DNA of 64,000 nucleotides from CAZNVB01 sp964651495 (GTDB lineage Bacteria > Acidobacteriota > Aminicenantia > Aminicenantales > UBA8522), in contig CAZYWP010000003.1 in assembly GCA_964651495.1 (NCBI GenBank), forward strand, positions 12,794 through 76,793, given 5' to 3'. A model generated the notes under the pieces. It saw nothing but the letters and a program-made list of their open reading frames with translations. It ran no database searches and was not told the origin of the DNA. Below, piece by piece: positions 37,565-47,160 of this stretch. The position numbers were made by a program, and so were the translations under genes. Every line of letters begins with the position of its first letter. Positions within the stretch are counted from its first letter, which is position 1.

Positions 37565-39439
37565 TCAGCCGGCGCTGCCGCCGCCCCCCCCTCCCCCGCC
37601 CCCTCCGCCGCCGCTGAATCCGCCCCCTCCTCCCGACGAATAGTGGGCGGCGGAAGTGGCCGCGGCATGAATAGAGGTGGCCATGGTTTCGATGCTCTGG
37701 ATCATTCCGGCGATCCTTCCCATTTCGGCAAACCCGGAAGAAGTGAAATTCTGATACCAGACTGGAGAGACCGCCCGTTCATCTTTGAGGATGAGAGGAA
37801 GCATCTTCAGAATCTTCTTGGCGCTGCCAAAAAGCACAGCAAAGACAAGGTAATGTTCCCACAATTTATAAGCTTCGGCCGGGACATCTTGAAAGCTGGA
37901 AAAATCATCCAGGAAGCGGTCTAGACCTTTCCACAGTTCGTTTTCCCTGGCCCAGCGCGGAGCTCGGCGCTTGATTTTCGGGATCAAGATCCCGCCGAGA
38001 AGCAGCAGGAGCGGGTTGAGGGTGAGGACGGCCAGCGGGATGGTCACGGCAAGGAAGATGGTGCGGGCTTTCAGGCTGGCCGGCTCTACGAACTCGAGGG
38101 TCTTGGCCTCTCCGGTGATGGCCTTGGCCCATTTCTGATACCATGATTGAAAATCCCGCGGCTTTTTCTTGAGGAATGCCCGGAAATCCTCGAGCTCAAG
38201 CTCGGCGCCCACCCGTTTTCCCCCGGCGGCGACCGTCCCGAAAAGGAGTTCGAGCACGTCCTTCTCGAACGGGAGCAGCCCGGAGTCCGGGCCGTCGTCC
38301 TTTTTCAGGATCGCCACCGTCTCCACTTTTTCCTTCGTTCCCAAAAACCCTTTCTTCTCCACCGGACGGTCGTCGAACTCGACGTAGCCACGCCGCGCCA
38401 GGTCGAAGAGAGTCGCCGTGAAGGAGCGCGGCGTAATCGTGCCCCCCTCCCGGAGCAGGACCTCGACGAAAGCCGGGCGGAGGTCGGAAGGCAGATCCCT
38501 GGTGTAGTCGGGGATATCGTCGAAACGATAATCCCGCCCGACCTTTTTCCAGACCCTGAGGTATAAAAGGACCCAAAGCAGCGTCCCGAAGACAAGCCCG
38601 ATCGCCCAGAGGGACGCTACCGCCAGAAATACCCTTTTCCGGCGGGCCGTTCTTTCAGCTTCCATTTTTCGCGCTTCCTCGGCCCTCTGGGCTTGGAGCT
38701 GGGCGCGGCGAACGGTGGCCGCCACGAACTCCTCTTCCTCCTGCCGGATCGAAGACCGGTTATGACCGGAGGATGGGACGCCGGATACGATTCCGGCGGG
38801 CCAGACCATCCGGATCTCGAGTGATTGCCCGGACGGCAGGTTGGAGGCGGTGAAGCGGGCCGTCCGGGTGTCGATGATCTCAGCCCATCCCGAGAGCGGA
38901 CCATGACCGTAGACGAGGATGTCGTCCTTGCTCGCTACGGCCGCGGGGAGCATGACTCTGACCTCGGCCCGGGCGGTCGGCTTGTCCCATCCTTCTCCGA
39001 TCACCTGCCAGTACAGCTCGGAAACTTCCGGGTAACCGATGATCCCTCCCCGGACTCGATAACGAATGTGAAAAGTCCGCCGCTCGTCGCGGGCCTGGTA
39101 ATACCATTTGGCCTGGAACCGGCCGCCCGAGGTTGAGGTTTCCGTCCGGAGGGCGCGCCGGCCTTCATCCAGGACTTGAAAATCTTCAAGGGAAATCCTG
39201 TAGTTATAGCCCTGGCGATCAACTTCGAGCGGGATCCAGAGCGAGGCCCAGGAAAAACTCCCCTCGAACTCATAGGTGCGGAGTTCATCGACGGTAAACG
39301 ACCCGTCCCTCTCGACGGCGACGTCGATTTTGACTTCGGGGAAATAGAAATTTTTTCCCTGAGCGGCGATGAGCGGCAAGGCCAAGATCAGCAGGGCCGG
39401 GCAAACGGCGAAACCGAGCCTTCTCCACACCCTGTTCAT
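37565..39439 (-). CDS. DUF2207 membrane protein with glycine-rich tail
   Basis: This 624-residue DUF2207 protein has a signal peptide (RLGFAVCPALLILALPLIAA). An extracytoplasmic beta domain follows (VKIDVAVERDGSFTVDELRT), then one transmembrane helix near residue 270 (AVASLWAIGLVFGTLLWVLLYLRVW), a cytoplasmic winged-helix-like domain (ITPRSFTATLFDLARRGYVEF), and further hydrophobic segments near 465-490. The C-terminus is almost all glycine and serine (GGGGGFSGGGGGGGGGG), which is typical for the family. The function of DUF2207 proteins is not known. Confidence 0.88.
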   Translation of the reverse strand: MNRVWRRLGFAVCPALLILALPLIAAQGKNFYFPEVKIDVAVERDGSFTVDELRTYEFEGSFSWASLWIPLEVDRQGYNYRISLEDFQVLDEGRRALRTETSTSGGRFQAKWYYQARDERRTFHIRYRVRGGIIGYPEVSELYWQVIGEGWDKPTARAEVRVMLPAAVASKDDILVYGHGPLSGWAEIIDTRTARFTASNLPSGQSLEIRMVWPAGIVSGVPSSGHNRSSIRQEEEEFVAATVRRAQLQAQRAEEARKMEAERTARRKRVFLAVASLWAIGLVFGTLLWVLLYLRVWKKVGRDYRFDDIPDYTRDLPSDLRPAFVEVLLREGGTITPRSFTATLFDLARRGYVEFDDRPVEKKGFLGTKEKVETVAILKKDDGPDSGLLPFEKDVLELLFGTVAAGGKRVGAELELEDFRAFLKKKPRDFQSWYQKWAKAITGEAKTLEFVEPASLKARTIFLAVTIPLAVLTLNPLLLLLGGILIPKIKRRAPRWARENELWKGLDRFLDDFSSFQDVPAEAYKLWEHYLVFAVLFGSAKKILKMLPLILKDERAVSPVWYQNFTSSGFAEMGRIAGMIQSIETMATSIHAAATSAAHYSSGGGGGFSGGGGGGGGGGGGSAG

Positions 39440-39500
39440 TTCATTTATCCATTTAGAATCGTCCGCTCCAATATCTTCCGTTTTTTTAGCGACGGCCGGC

Positions 39501-40397
39501 TCAGCCCTCCGTATCCAGCGGTTTCATGGTCAAAGGATTGCGCTTGGCCTTCCAGGTTTTCTTGTTCGCCTGGGGTTCCCCCTGAACCATAACGCTGCCC
39601 TCGATGGTATTGCCGTTCACCCGGCCATCAAAGATCATGGTCCTGACTTTTCCGCCTTGTTCTGTTTCGACTTTGAACCCGATCCTGTCGCCTGTCAGGG
39701 TAACGCTCGGGATGAGCAATTCGGCCCCTTTGACTTTGACTTTTCCCGTCGGCCACTGGAAATGCTGTTCCATCTCCAGTGTATAAGCGGCTTTTTGCGC
39801 GCCGTCGCTCCAGGTCCATTCCCAGGCGCCCGAGACATTGGCCGGGACGATCCACAGATAGACGTTGTGAGACTGCTCGCTCACCATCACGATGGAGGAG
39901 TCGTCCGCTTTCCAGGTGTCCATCCCGTAGTTGTGCGAGACTACCCGGGTGCCGGGCCGGAGCTGGCTGAGCAGCCGCGGCCGCAGCCGCAGGTTCACCG
40001 AGGTCAAAAGATAGAGCGAGACCACCGTCGCCTCGTGAAAATCCGCTTCGAACAGGTCCTGCTCCAGGAATTTAACGAGATTGTTCACTTTGGCCTCGGC
40101 GGCGTTCTCCTTGCTTTCGGCGATCCTCTCCGGGTCGATATCGATTCCGACCCCATGGGTTCCGTAGAGCTGGGCAGCAGTGATGACGATCCGGCCATCG
40201 CCGCAGCCGAGGTCGTACAGGACATCGTCCTTTCCGACCTTGGCCATGCGCAGCATTTCGGCCACCACCTCGGGCTTGGAAGGAACATACGGAACATCGA
40301 GCGGCTTGTCCTGGAGATAGGGGAACTCCTGGAGAATGAGCCCGCCCGGGCAGAGCAAAAACGAGAGAACAAAAGCGAAAAGCAGCGGCTTTTTCAT
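39501..40397 (-). CDS. Exported SAM-dependent methyltransferase-like protein
   Basis: This 298-residue protein begins with a signal peptide (MKKPLLFAFVLSFLLCPGG). I chose the ATG at 40395-40397 because GGAGG lies five bases before it; a longer frame to 40451 lacks a signal and a ribosome site. The rest is a class I methyltransferase fold: motif I DLGCGDGRIVITAA, an acidic end of beta-2 (GVGIDIDPE), and NYGMDTWKADDSS. A C-terminal domain of about 100 residues (about 175-298) has beta-type strands. A methyltransferase with a signal peptide is odd because SAM is cytosolic; the N-terminus may be a membrane anchor. The substrate is unknown. Confidence 0.82.
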   Translation of the reverse strand: MKKPLLFAFVLSFLLCPGGLILQEFPYLQDKPLDVPYVPSKPEVVAEMLRMAKVGKDDVLYDLGCGDGRIVITAAQLYGTHGVGIDIDPERIAESKENAAEAKVNNLVKFLEQDLFEADFHEATVVSLYLLTSVNLRLRPRLLSQLRPGTRVVSHNYGMDTWKADDSSIVMVSEQSHNVYLWIVPANVSGAWEWTWSDGAQKAAYTLEMEQHFQWPTGKVKVKGAELLIPSVTLTGDRIGFKVETEQGGKVRTMIFDGRVNGNTIEGSVMVQGEPQANKKTWKAKRNPLTMKPLDTEG

Positions 40398-40518
40398 GAT
40401 TCCTCCATTTTCATCATCCACAGGGTCTCGTCTGCATTCTAGGTCTTTCATCCGAAGCAGGAAGACTGAATATAAAAAAAATCGCCCGGCCTGTCAAATT
40501 CAACGGCCCGGGACATCG

Positions 40519-40547
40519 TTGACTTTGAAAGATCGATCCGCTAACTT
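40519..40547 (+). promoter_or_regulatory. Predicted promoter of the M14 carboxypeptidase gene
   Basis: TTGACT (40519-40524) and TAACTT (40542-40547) are 17 bases apart. The start codon is at 40598 after GGAGGAG. The -35 box is good and the -10 box moderate. Confidence 0.45.
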
Positions 40548-40597
40548 AGTTCTCCATGTTCTTGTCCAGCCAAACTTGTTTCAAAAAGGGAGGAGTT

Positions 40598-43369
40598 ATG
40601 AGTGGACCCAGACTTCGTTTTATCGGCCTAATTTTGTTAGTTTGCGCCGTGGGCGTCTCTTCGGGCCAGCAGCGCGTCACCAGCCCCAGGGAGGAATTCG
40701 GGTTCGACATCGGCGCCGATTTTAGTCTGGCCAATTACTCCAGGCTGATGGCTTACTGGCAGAAGCTCGACCGGGAGTCCGACCGCCTGACTCTCGTTGA
40801 TATCGGAAGGACGGCCGAAGGGCGGCCGATGGTCATGGCGGTCGTGACTTCGCCCGCGAACCACAAGAGGCTCAACCGCTACAAAGACATCTCCCGGCGG
40901 CTTGCCCTGGCCGAGGGCCTGACCGAAACCCAGGCGCACTCTCTGGCCTCGGCGGGCCGGGCCGTGGTCCAGATCGACGGCGGACTGCATGGCACCGAGA
41001 TCCTCGGCAGCCAGCAGCTCATCGAGCTCGTCTATCAGATGGTCAGCGGCAAGGACCCCGAGACGTTGCGCATCCTCAACAACGTCATTCTCCTCGCCAT
41101 CCCTTCGAACCCAGACGGCCTTGAGCTTGTAGCCGACTGGTACATGAGGGAAAAGGAGCCGGAGAAACGGACCATGCGGGGACTGCCCCGGCTCTACCAG
41201 AAATACATCGGCCACGACAATAACCGCGACTTTTATATGATCACCCAGCCCGAGACCGAGGCTGTCTCCCGCGTCATGTACCGGGAATGGTTTCCCCAGA
41301 TTGTCTACAATCACCATCAGACCGGTCCGGCGGGAACCGTCCTGTTCTGCTCACCCTTCCGCGACCCCTTCAATTACTACTTCGACCCTTTGATCCCGCT
41401 GGGCATCGACCTGGTCGGTTCGGCCATGCACGGCCGGTTTGTGGCCGAGGGCAAGCCGGGCGCCACGATGAGGTCCGGCGCCGGTTACTCCACCTGGTGG
41501 AGCGGCGGCCTGCGCTCGACGTCCTATTTTCACAACATGATCGGTATCCTGACCGAGACGATCGGGAACCCGACGCCCATGGAAATCCCGTTCCTTCCGG
41601 AGAAGCAGCTTCCCAGGAACGACCTCCCCTATCCGGTTGCGCCCCAGAAATGGCATTTTCGCCAGTCGATCGAATATTCGATCACCGCCGATAAAGCCAT
41701 CCTGGACCTGGCGGCGAAGCTGGGGGAGGATTTTCTGATGAACATGTACCGGATGGGAAGGAATTCCATCGACGAGGGCAGCCACGACCACTGGACCGTG
41801 ACTCCCAAACGCATTCAGGCTGTCCAGACGGCGATGGAAAAAGACCAGGTCAAACCGGCCGGATTCAACCGGGGCTACCCGGTCAAATATTATGATCTCC
41901 TGCGCGACCCGGCTGCCCGCGACCCGAGGGGCTACATCATCCCGGCCGATCAGCCCGATTTTCCCACGGCGGCCAAATTCGCCAACGCCCTGATCAAGAG
42001 CGGGATCGCCGTGGAGCGGGCCACCAGAGCATTCGAGGTGGCCGGCAGGACTTATCCGCAGGGCTCCTTTATCGTTCGCTGCGCTCAGGCGTTCCGTCCC
42101 CATATCCTGGCGATGTTCGAGCCGCAGGACCATCCCCATGACGTTCAGTACCCGGGAGGGCCGCCGATCGCTCCCTATGACAGCGCCGGCTGGACCCTGG
42201 CCTTCCAGATGGGGATCGTCTTCGACCGGATTCTCGAAGGGTTCGACGGCCCTTTCGAGAAGATCCAAACGCTGGCCTCTCTTCCCCCCGGTCGCGTCGA
42301 GGGAGACGGGAGCCCGGCCGGGTTTCTGCTCGACCACAGGGTCAACGACACATTCATCGCGACCAACCGCCTGTTGAAGCAGGGCGCAGACGTCTACTGG
42401 TTGAAAACGCCGATCCAAGCAAGAGAAAAGGTCTATCCGCCGGGAACCATTTTTGTTCCGGCTCAAACCGCCGCTCTGGAGATCCTGAAAAAGGCGGTGT
42501 CATCCTTTGGCCTGAATGCGGAAGGCATAGAGTCCGTCTCCGGCCGAGACGCCCTCAAGCTCCGCCCGGTTCGCATCGGACTCTGGGATCAGTACGGGGG
42601 CTCCATGAACTCGGGCTGGGCCCGCTGGCTGCTCGAGCAGTTCGAATTTCCGTTTGAAGTCGTCTTCCCGCCCGAGCTCGACTCCGGCGACCTGAGGGCC
42701 AAGTACGACGTGCTGATCTTCGCCGCCGGGGCCCTTCCACGGCAAGACCGCCAGGAGGGGGAAGAATTCCGGTTTTTAGCGCCGCCCAAGCCGGAGGAGG
42801 TCCCGGAGGAGTACCGAAACCGCCTGGGGTCCATAAGCGTGGCCAAGACGGTCCCCCAGCTCCGCCGATTTCTGGAAGACGGGGGGACGATCCTGGCTCT
42901 CGGAAGCTCGACCTCGTTGGGCTTTCACCTCGGCCTCCCGCTTGCCGACGCCCTGGTGGAGAAACTCCCGGACGGGACAGAGCGGCGTCTGCCGCGGGAG
43001 AAATATTACATTCCCGGGTCGGTCCTCGAGGCCAAGGTCGACAACTCCAATCCTCTCGCCTTCGGGTTGAATGAGAGGATCGATTTTTATTTTAACAATA
43101 GCCCGGCCTTCTCCCTCTTTCCCGATGCCGTCGGGAGAGGCGTCCGTCCGGTCGCCTGGTTCGACGGGCCCGCGCCGCTGCGGAGCGGCTGGGCCTGGGG
43201 ACAGAACTATCTCGACCGGGCGGTGGCGGTGCTCGAGGCGTCCGTGGGCCCGGGCCGGGTTTTCCTCTTTGGTCCTGAAGTCCTTTTCCGCGGCCAGCCG
43301 CACGGCACCTTCAAGCTGTTCTTCAACGGGATCTATTACGGGCAGGCCCGCGAGACCGTCCTGGAATAG
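40598..43369 (+). CDS. Secreted M14-family zinc carboxypeptidase
   Basis: This 923-residue exported metallopeptidase starts MSGPRLRFIGLILLVCAVGVSSG. I chose this ATG (40598) because GGAGGAG lies two bases before it, and an ATG 42 bases upstream has no site. The first zinc motif is His131-Gly-Thr-Glu134 (GGLHGTEILG), and a later zinc His is in VYNHHQTGP. The catalytic Glu is probably in GILTETIGNP. The C-terminal third (about residues 640-920) contains a GATase1-like fold (LWDQYGGSMNSGWARWLLEQ, KYDVLIFAAGALP), often fused to this M14 subgroup. The enzyme should trim C-terminal residues from exported peptides. Confidence 0.92.
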   Translation: MSGPRLRFIGLILLVCAVGVSSGQQRVTSPREEFGFDIGADFSLANYSRLMAYWQKLDRESDRLTLVDIGRTAEGRPMVMAVVTSPANHKRLNRYKDISRRLALAEGLTETQAHSLASAGRAVVQIDGGLHGTEILGSQQLIELVYQMVSGKDPETLRILNNVILLAIPSNPDGLELVADWYMREKEPEKRTMRGLPRLYQKYIGHDNNRDFYMITQPETEAVSRVMYREWFPQIVYNHHQTGPAGTVLFCSPFRDPFNYYFDPLIPLGIDLVGSAMHGRFVAEGKPGATMRSGAGYSTWWSGGLRSTSYFHNMIGILTETIGNPTPMEIPFLPEKQLPRNDLPYPVAPQKWHFRQSIEYSITADKAILDLAAKLGEDFLMNMYRMGRNSIDEGSHDHWTVTPKRIQAVQTAMEKDQVKPAGFNRGYPVKYYDLLRDPAARDPRGYIIPADQPDFPTAAKFANALIKSGIAVERATRAFEVAGRTYPQGSFIVRCAQAFRPHILAMFEPQDHPHDVQYPGGPPIAPYDSAGWTLAFQMGIVFDRILEGFDGPFEKIQTLASLPPGRVEGDGSPAGFLLDHRVNDTFIATNRLLKQGADVYWLKTPIQAREKVYPPGTIFVPAQTAALEILKKAVSSFGLNAEGIESVSGRDALKLRPVRIGLWDQYGGSMNSGWARWLLEQFEFPFEVVFPPELDSGDLRAKYDVLIFAAGALPRQDRQEGEEFRFLAPPKPEEVPEEYRNRLGSISVAKTVPQLRRFLEDGGTILALGSSTSLGFHLGLPLADALVEKLPDGTERRLPREKYYIPGSVLEAKVDNSNPLAFGLNERIDFYFNNSPAFSLFPDAVGRGVRPVAWFDGPAPLRSGWAWGQNYLDRAVAVLEASVGPGRVFLFGPEVLFRGQPHGTFKLFFNGIYYGQARETVLE

Positions 43370-43454
43370 AACACCCGGCCTCCGAGGCCCCTGGGCCAGC
43401 GCCAGACGAGCAAAACGTCCTCCAGCCTGTTGCCGCGGGGGCGCCCAGGGCGAA

Positions 43455-45614
43455 CTATTTCTTGATCCCCGCCAGGTCGAGGATAAAGGCATACTCCAGC
43501 GCCGCCTCCCGCAGGCGGCGAAACCGTCCCGATGCGCCGCCGTGCCCGGCATCCATGTTGGTGTGGAGAAGGAGCGGGTTGCGGTCGGTCTTGAGGGCCC
43601 GGAGCTTGGCCACCCATTTGGCCGGCTCCCAGTACTGGACCTGGGAGTCGTGCAGGCCGGTGGTCACCAGAAGAGCCGGGTAATCCTTGGCCTCGACGTT
43701 ATCATACGGCGAGTAAGAAAGCATGTAATCGTAATATTCTTTGGTGTTCGGGTTCCCCCATTCGTCATATTCTCCGGTGGTCAGGGGGATGCTCGGGTCG
43801 AGCATGGTGGTGATGACATCGACGAATGGCACGCCGGCAACTACCCCCCTGAAGAGGTCTGGCCGTAAGTTGACCACCGCGCCCATGAGCAGGCCTCCGG
43901 CGCTCCCGCCCCTGGCGAAAAGCAGCGCCGGCTTGGTGTATCCCCCCGCGACCAGGTGCTCGGCGCAGGCGATGAAATCCGTAAAGGTGTTCTTCTTCCT
44001 GAGCAGCTTTCCGTCCTCGTACCAGGCGCGCCCCATTTCCTGCCCGCCGCGGATATGCGCGATGGCATAAATGAAGCCGCGGTCCAGAAGGCTCAGGACG
44101 GACGAGTTAAAGACCGGGTCGGTGCTGGCGCCGTAAGAGCCGTAACCATAGAGGAGCAAGGGATTAGCGGCGTTCTTCTGAAGGCCGCGGCGATAGACGA
44201 GCGAGATCGGGATCCTGACCCCGTCCCCTGCCGTAGCCAAGATCCGCTCGGACTGATAATTCTGGGAATTGAAACCCCCGAGAACTTCCTGCTGTTTCAG
44301 CAGCTTTTTCTCCTTGGTCGTCAAATTGTAATCGAAGGTTGAATGAGGCGTGGTCAGAGAAGAATAATCATAGCGCAGCCAGTCCGTCTCGAACTCGGGG
44401 TTGTTCCCGATCGAGGCCGCATAGGCCTCTTCGCCGAAATCGAGATCGTGTTCCGATCGGTCCTTCCAGCGGATGAGGCGAAGGCGGGTCAGCCCGGACC
44501 TCCGCTCCTCGACGACCAGAAAATCGGTGAAAATTTCGAACGCCTCGAGCAGCACGTCCTCGCGGTGAGGAATCACCTCGGTCCAATTTTCCTTCGTGGT
44601 TTTGGTAAGGGACGTCTCCATCAACCTGAAGTTTTTGGCCTGGTAGTTCGTGCGGATGTAAAACCTGTCCTTGAATTGTTCGACCTCGTATTCGAGGTCC
44701 CGCTCCCGCGGCTGGATAATGATGAATTGACCCTCGGGATTCCCGGCGTCGAGGTAGCGATACTCGGAGGACAGGGTGCTGTCGGAAGCGATGATCAGCA
44801 GTTTTTTCGACTTGGATTGATAGACGTGGGTATTGAAGGTTTCGTCGGCCTCGACGAAAACGTCTTTGTCGCTGGCCGGATCGGCGCCCAGAACATGCCT
44901 CCTGATCCTGTAGGGCCGGAGCGTGGTCGTGTCTTTAATCGTGTAGAAGACGGTCTTATTGTCATTTGCCCAGGCCGCTGAACCGGCGGTGTTGAGAATC
45001 TCATCGGCTAGAATCTCGCCCGTCGCCAGGTTCTTGAAGTGCAGGGTATAAAGGCGGCGGCTGACGGTATCGACTCCGTAGGCGAGGAGCGAGTTATCGG
45101 GGCTGACGTTTAGGCCCGCGAGGCTGAAAAAAGCGTGCCCTTCCGCCATCTCATTGCCGTTGAGCATGACTTCCTCGGCAGCGTCCGGGCTGTCCTTCCT
45201 GCGGCAGTGGACGGGATAGTCCTTCCCTTCTTCAAAACGCGTGTAATAATGATATCCATTGGACCGATAAGGGACCGACATGTCGGTCTGCTTGATCCGG
45301 CCGACGATCTCATTATAAAGCGCCTCCTGAAAGGCCGCGGTGTGTTTCAAAGCCGCCTGGAGATAGTCGTTTTCCGCCTTAAGGTAGGCGACAACCTTGG
45401 GATTTTCCCGCTCGCGCAGCCAGTAGTAATTGTCGATTCGGGTCTGTCCTTGCGCTGTCAGCTCCTGGGGAATGATCTCCGCCATGGGCGGCTTGGGCCC
45501 GACCTCGGCTTTTCTGCAGGCCGCGCAGCCCCAAACCAGGAGCAGGGCCAGGAATGCGGCGGCCGTCAACCGCAGGGCGGCCGATCTGTCCGACCGAACA
45601 ATCTTTGCGCTCAT
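43455..45614 (-). CDS. ptrB: Oligopeptidase B-like S9A serine peptidase, exported
   Basis: This 719-residue prolyl-oligopeptidase-family enzyme resembles protease II (PtrB). It has an N-terminal propeller (about 80-430) and a C-terminal alpha/beta-hydrolase domain. The nucleophile is Ser571 in RGGSAGGLLMG, the Asp is in TGLHDSQV, and the His in DAGHGGASGRF. Oligopeptidase B cleaves short peptides after Arg or Lys, and the family's acidic pocket segment is near GEYDEWGNP. A signal-like N-terminus (LRLTAAAFLALLLVWGCAAC) suggests export or lipid attachment, unlike the usual cytosolic enzyme. It forms a convergent pair with the M14 gene. Confidence 0.92.
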   Translation of the reverse strand: MSAKIVRSDRSAALRLTAAAFLALLLVWGCAACRKAEVGPKPPMAEIIPQELTAQGQTRIDNYYWLRERENPKVVAYLKAENDYLQAALKHTAAFQEALYNEIVGRIKQTDMSVPYRSNGYHYYTRFEEGKDYPVHCRRKDSPDAAEEVMLNGNEMAEGHAFFSLAGLNVSPDNSLLAYGVDTVSRRLYTLHFKNLATGEILADEILNTAGSAAWANDNKTVFYTIKDTTTLRPYRIRRHVLGADPASDKDVFVEADETFNTHVYQSKSKKLLIIASDSTLSSEYRYLDAGNPEGQFIIIQPRERDLEYEVEQFKDRFYIRTNYQAKNFRLMETSLTKTTKENWTEVIPHREDVLLEAFEIFTDFLVVEERRSGLTRLRLIRWKDRSEHDLDFGEEAYAASIGNNPEFETDWLRYDYSSLTTPHSTFDYNLTTKEKKLLKQQEVLGGFNSQNYQSERILATAGDGVRIPISLVYRRGLQKNAANPLLLYGYGSYGASTDPVFNSSVLSLLDRGFIYAIAHIRGGQEMGRAWYEDGKLLRKKNTFTDFIACAEHLVAGGYTKPALLFARGGSAGGLLMGAVVNLRPDLFRGVVAGVPFVDVITTMLDPSIPLTTGEYDEWGNPNTKEYYDYMLSYSPYDNVEAKDYPALLVTTGLHDSQVQYWEPAKWVAKLRALKTDRNPLLLHTNMDAGHGGASGRFRRLREAALEYAFILDLAGIKK

Positions 45615-45649
45615 TATCAGTCCTCCAGATTGAGATTCGGTTTAATGTG

Positions 45650-47077
45650 TTATAACTCTTTGACGAAGATATTGCGGAAATAGACGGGCGCAATGCTATC
45701 GTGATTCTGCAGTCCGATATAGCCCTCAGCGGCGAAATCCTTGATCTTTCCCCTGGGCTCGGCTTCCCAGCTTAGGACCGGCTGCCCGTTCAGCTCGACA
45801 TCGATATGCCTTCCTTGGAAAGCGATTTTCAGGTGGTTCCACTCGCCTGTGGGTTTGAAGGCGTCCCGCGTGGGTGCTTCGGCGTCATACACGGCGGCCG
45901 TCTTGTGAATGCCCTCTCCGGCGTCGTTGATCTGGATTTCGAGGGAGTGATAGATATAGTCGTCGCTCGTCGGGACCGCCGGGACCCGGAGAAACACTCC
46001 CGAATTGGTGTTCTTCTGGGCGCACTTGAATTCGAGGTCGAGGATGAAGTCCCGATATGTCTTGACGCTGTACCAGAGAAGCCCCATCCCGCCCTGGGAT
46101 TTGAGCACTCCCTCCTTCTCGTCGAGGTCGAAATATCCGGGGCCGTAATGGTTCCAGCCGTGCTTGGAATAGCGCCCGCGGCTCGGCCCGAGGATCTCCT
46201 CGTACCCCTCATAATAAGTGATGCTCTTGATATATTCGAGACCCTGGCGAGCGGCCGGCTCGGGAGTCAGAACTTCCCTTTCGTTTTCGTACTCGATGGT
46301 CAGGAATCCGGCGAAGTTTTGCAGCGTCAGTTCCTCGAGGATAGCGCGGACATCGGCCTTGCCCCGGCCCCAGGGGACGTCCTCGGTCCCAGGGGCCGTT
46401 CCGAAATCGCTGCGGTCCTTGAGGTGGACATCGATGATCCTGCCGCTGAGCAGCCGGAGACACTCCGCCGGAACGCGTCCGCTCCTCATCCAATGACCGG
46501 TGTCGGCGCTCGCCCCAATCCGCTCGTCCAGGTTCTTGACGCGCTCCAGCACGGTCTCCGGCTTGGCGTACTTCGACGGCTCCGGGTGGTTATGGATGGC
46601 AAGGCTGATATTGTATTCCTTGACGAGTTTCTCCAGGGCAGGGAAATCCCCGTCCTGGGGCTCGGCGACAATGGTGCGGATGCCCATCTTGCGGGCAAAA
46701 TCAAAAACAGGGCGCATACTGTCTTCCGTCCGGCCGAGCTCTACGACCCCGTAGCTGACCACCTCCAAACCGGCCTCGCTCAGTTTTTTCTTGACCTTCT
46801 CGATCTGGGCATCGCTCATGTGATGCTCGAACCGGGCTTCTTTTTCCTCGGGCGAGAGGGTTTGGCCGGGAGCGGCCTGCAGGTACCGGATTCCCAGCGC
46901 CCTGGTTTTCTCGACCGCTTCATAAAAAGTGTACTTCCGGTAGGTCCAGCATTGCATTGCCACCGGAAATTTTTTGATCCTGACCTGATCGCTGATTTCC
47001 CCGCTCCCGGAACCGGCGCCTCCGGCAACCCCAACGATCGATATCAACCCGAGCCCCATCATGATCCATTCTCTCAT
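45650..47077 (-). CDS. TIM-barrel sugar isomerase/epimerase-like plus DUF1080 protein, exported
   Basis: This 475-residue protein has a signal-like N-terminus (REWIMMGLGLISIVGVAGGAG). The first domain (about 35-290) is a xylose-isomerase-like TIM barrel (YEAVEKTRALGIRYLQ, MGIRTIVAEPQD, LAIHNHPEPSKY, GASADTGHWMRSG, DVHLKDRSDFG). The metal ligands include the His and Glu/Asp residues in these segments. The second domain (about 295-475) is DUF1080 (3-keto-disaccharide hydrolase family), with FILDLEFKCAQKNTNSGVFL and GYIGLQNHD. Such fusions are frequent in sugar-degrading loci of Bacteroidetes and Planctomycetes. An MFS transporter gene follows divergently upstream by 83 bases, which fits a sugar role. 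Confidence 0.88.
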   Translation of the reverse strand: MREWIMMGLGLISIVGVAGGAGSGSGEISDQVRIKKFPVAMQCWTYRKYTFYEAVEKTRALGIRYLQAAPGQTLSPEEKEARFEHHMSDAQIEKVKKKLSEAGLEVVSYGVVELGRTEDSMRPVFDFARKMGIRTIVAEPQDGDFPALEKLVKEYNISLAIHNHPEPSKYAKPETVLERVKNLDERIGASADTGHWMRSGRVPAECLRLLSGRIIDVHLKDRSDFGTAPGTEDVPWGRGKADVRAILEELTLQNFAGFLTIEYENEREVLTPEPAARQGLEYIKSITYYEGYEEILGPSRGRYSKHGWNHYGPGYFDLDEKEGVLKSQGGMGLLWYSVKTYRDFILDLEFKCAQKNTNSGVFLRVPAVPTSDDYIYHSLEIQINDAGEGIHKTAAVYDAEAPTRDAFKPTGEWNHLKIAFQGRHIDVELNGQPVLSWEAEPRGKIKDFAAEGYIGLQNHDSIAPVYFRNIFVKEL

Positions 47078-47160
47078 TCGTCCTCCTTTGGGGCTAATGC
47101 CCTATTTTCTGTGATGAACGCACCAATCCGACCGGGAAGAAATTCCTGCTCTATCATTTC

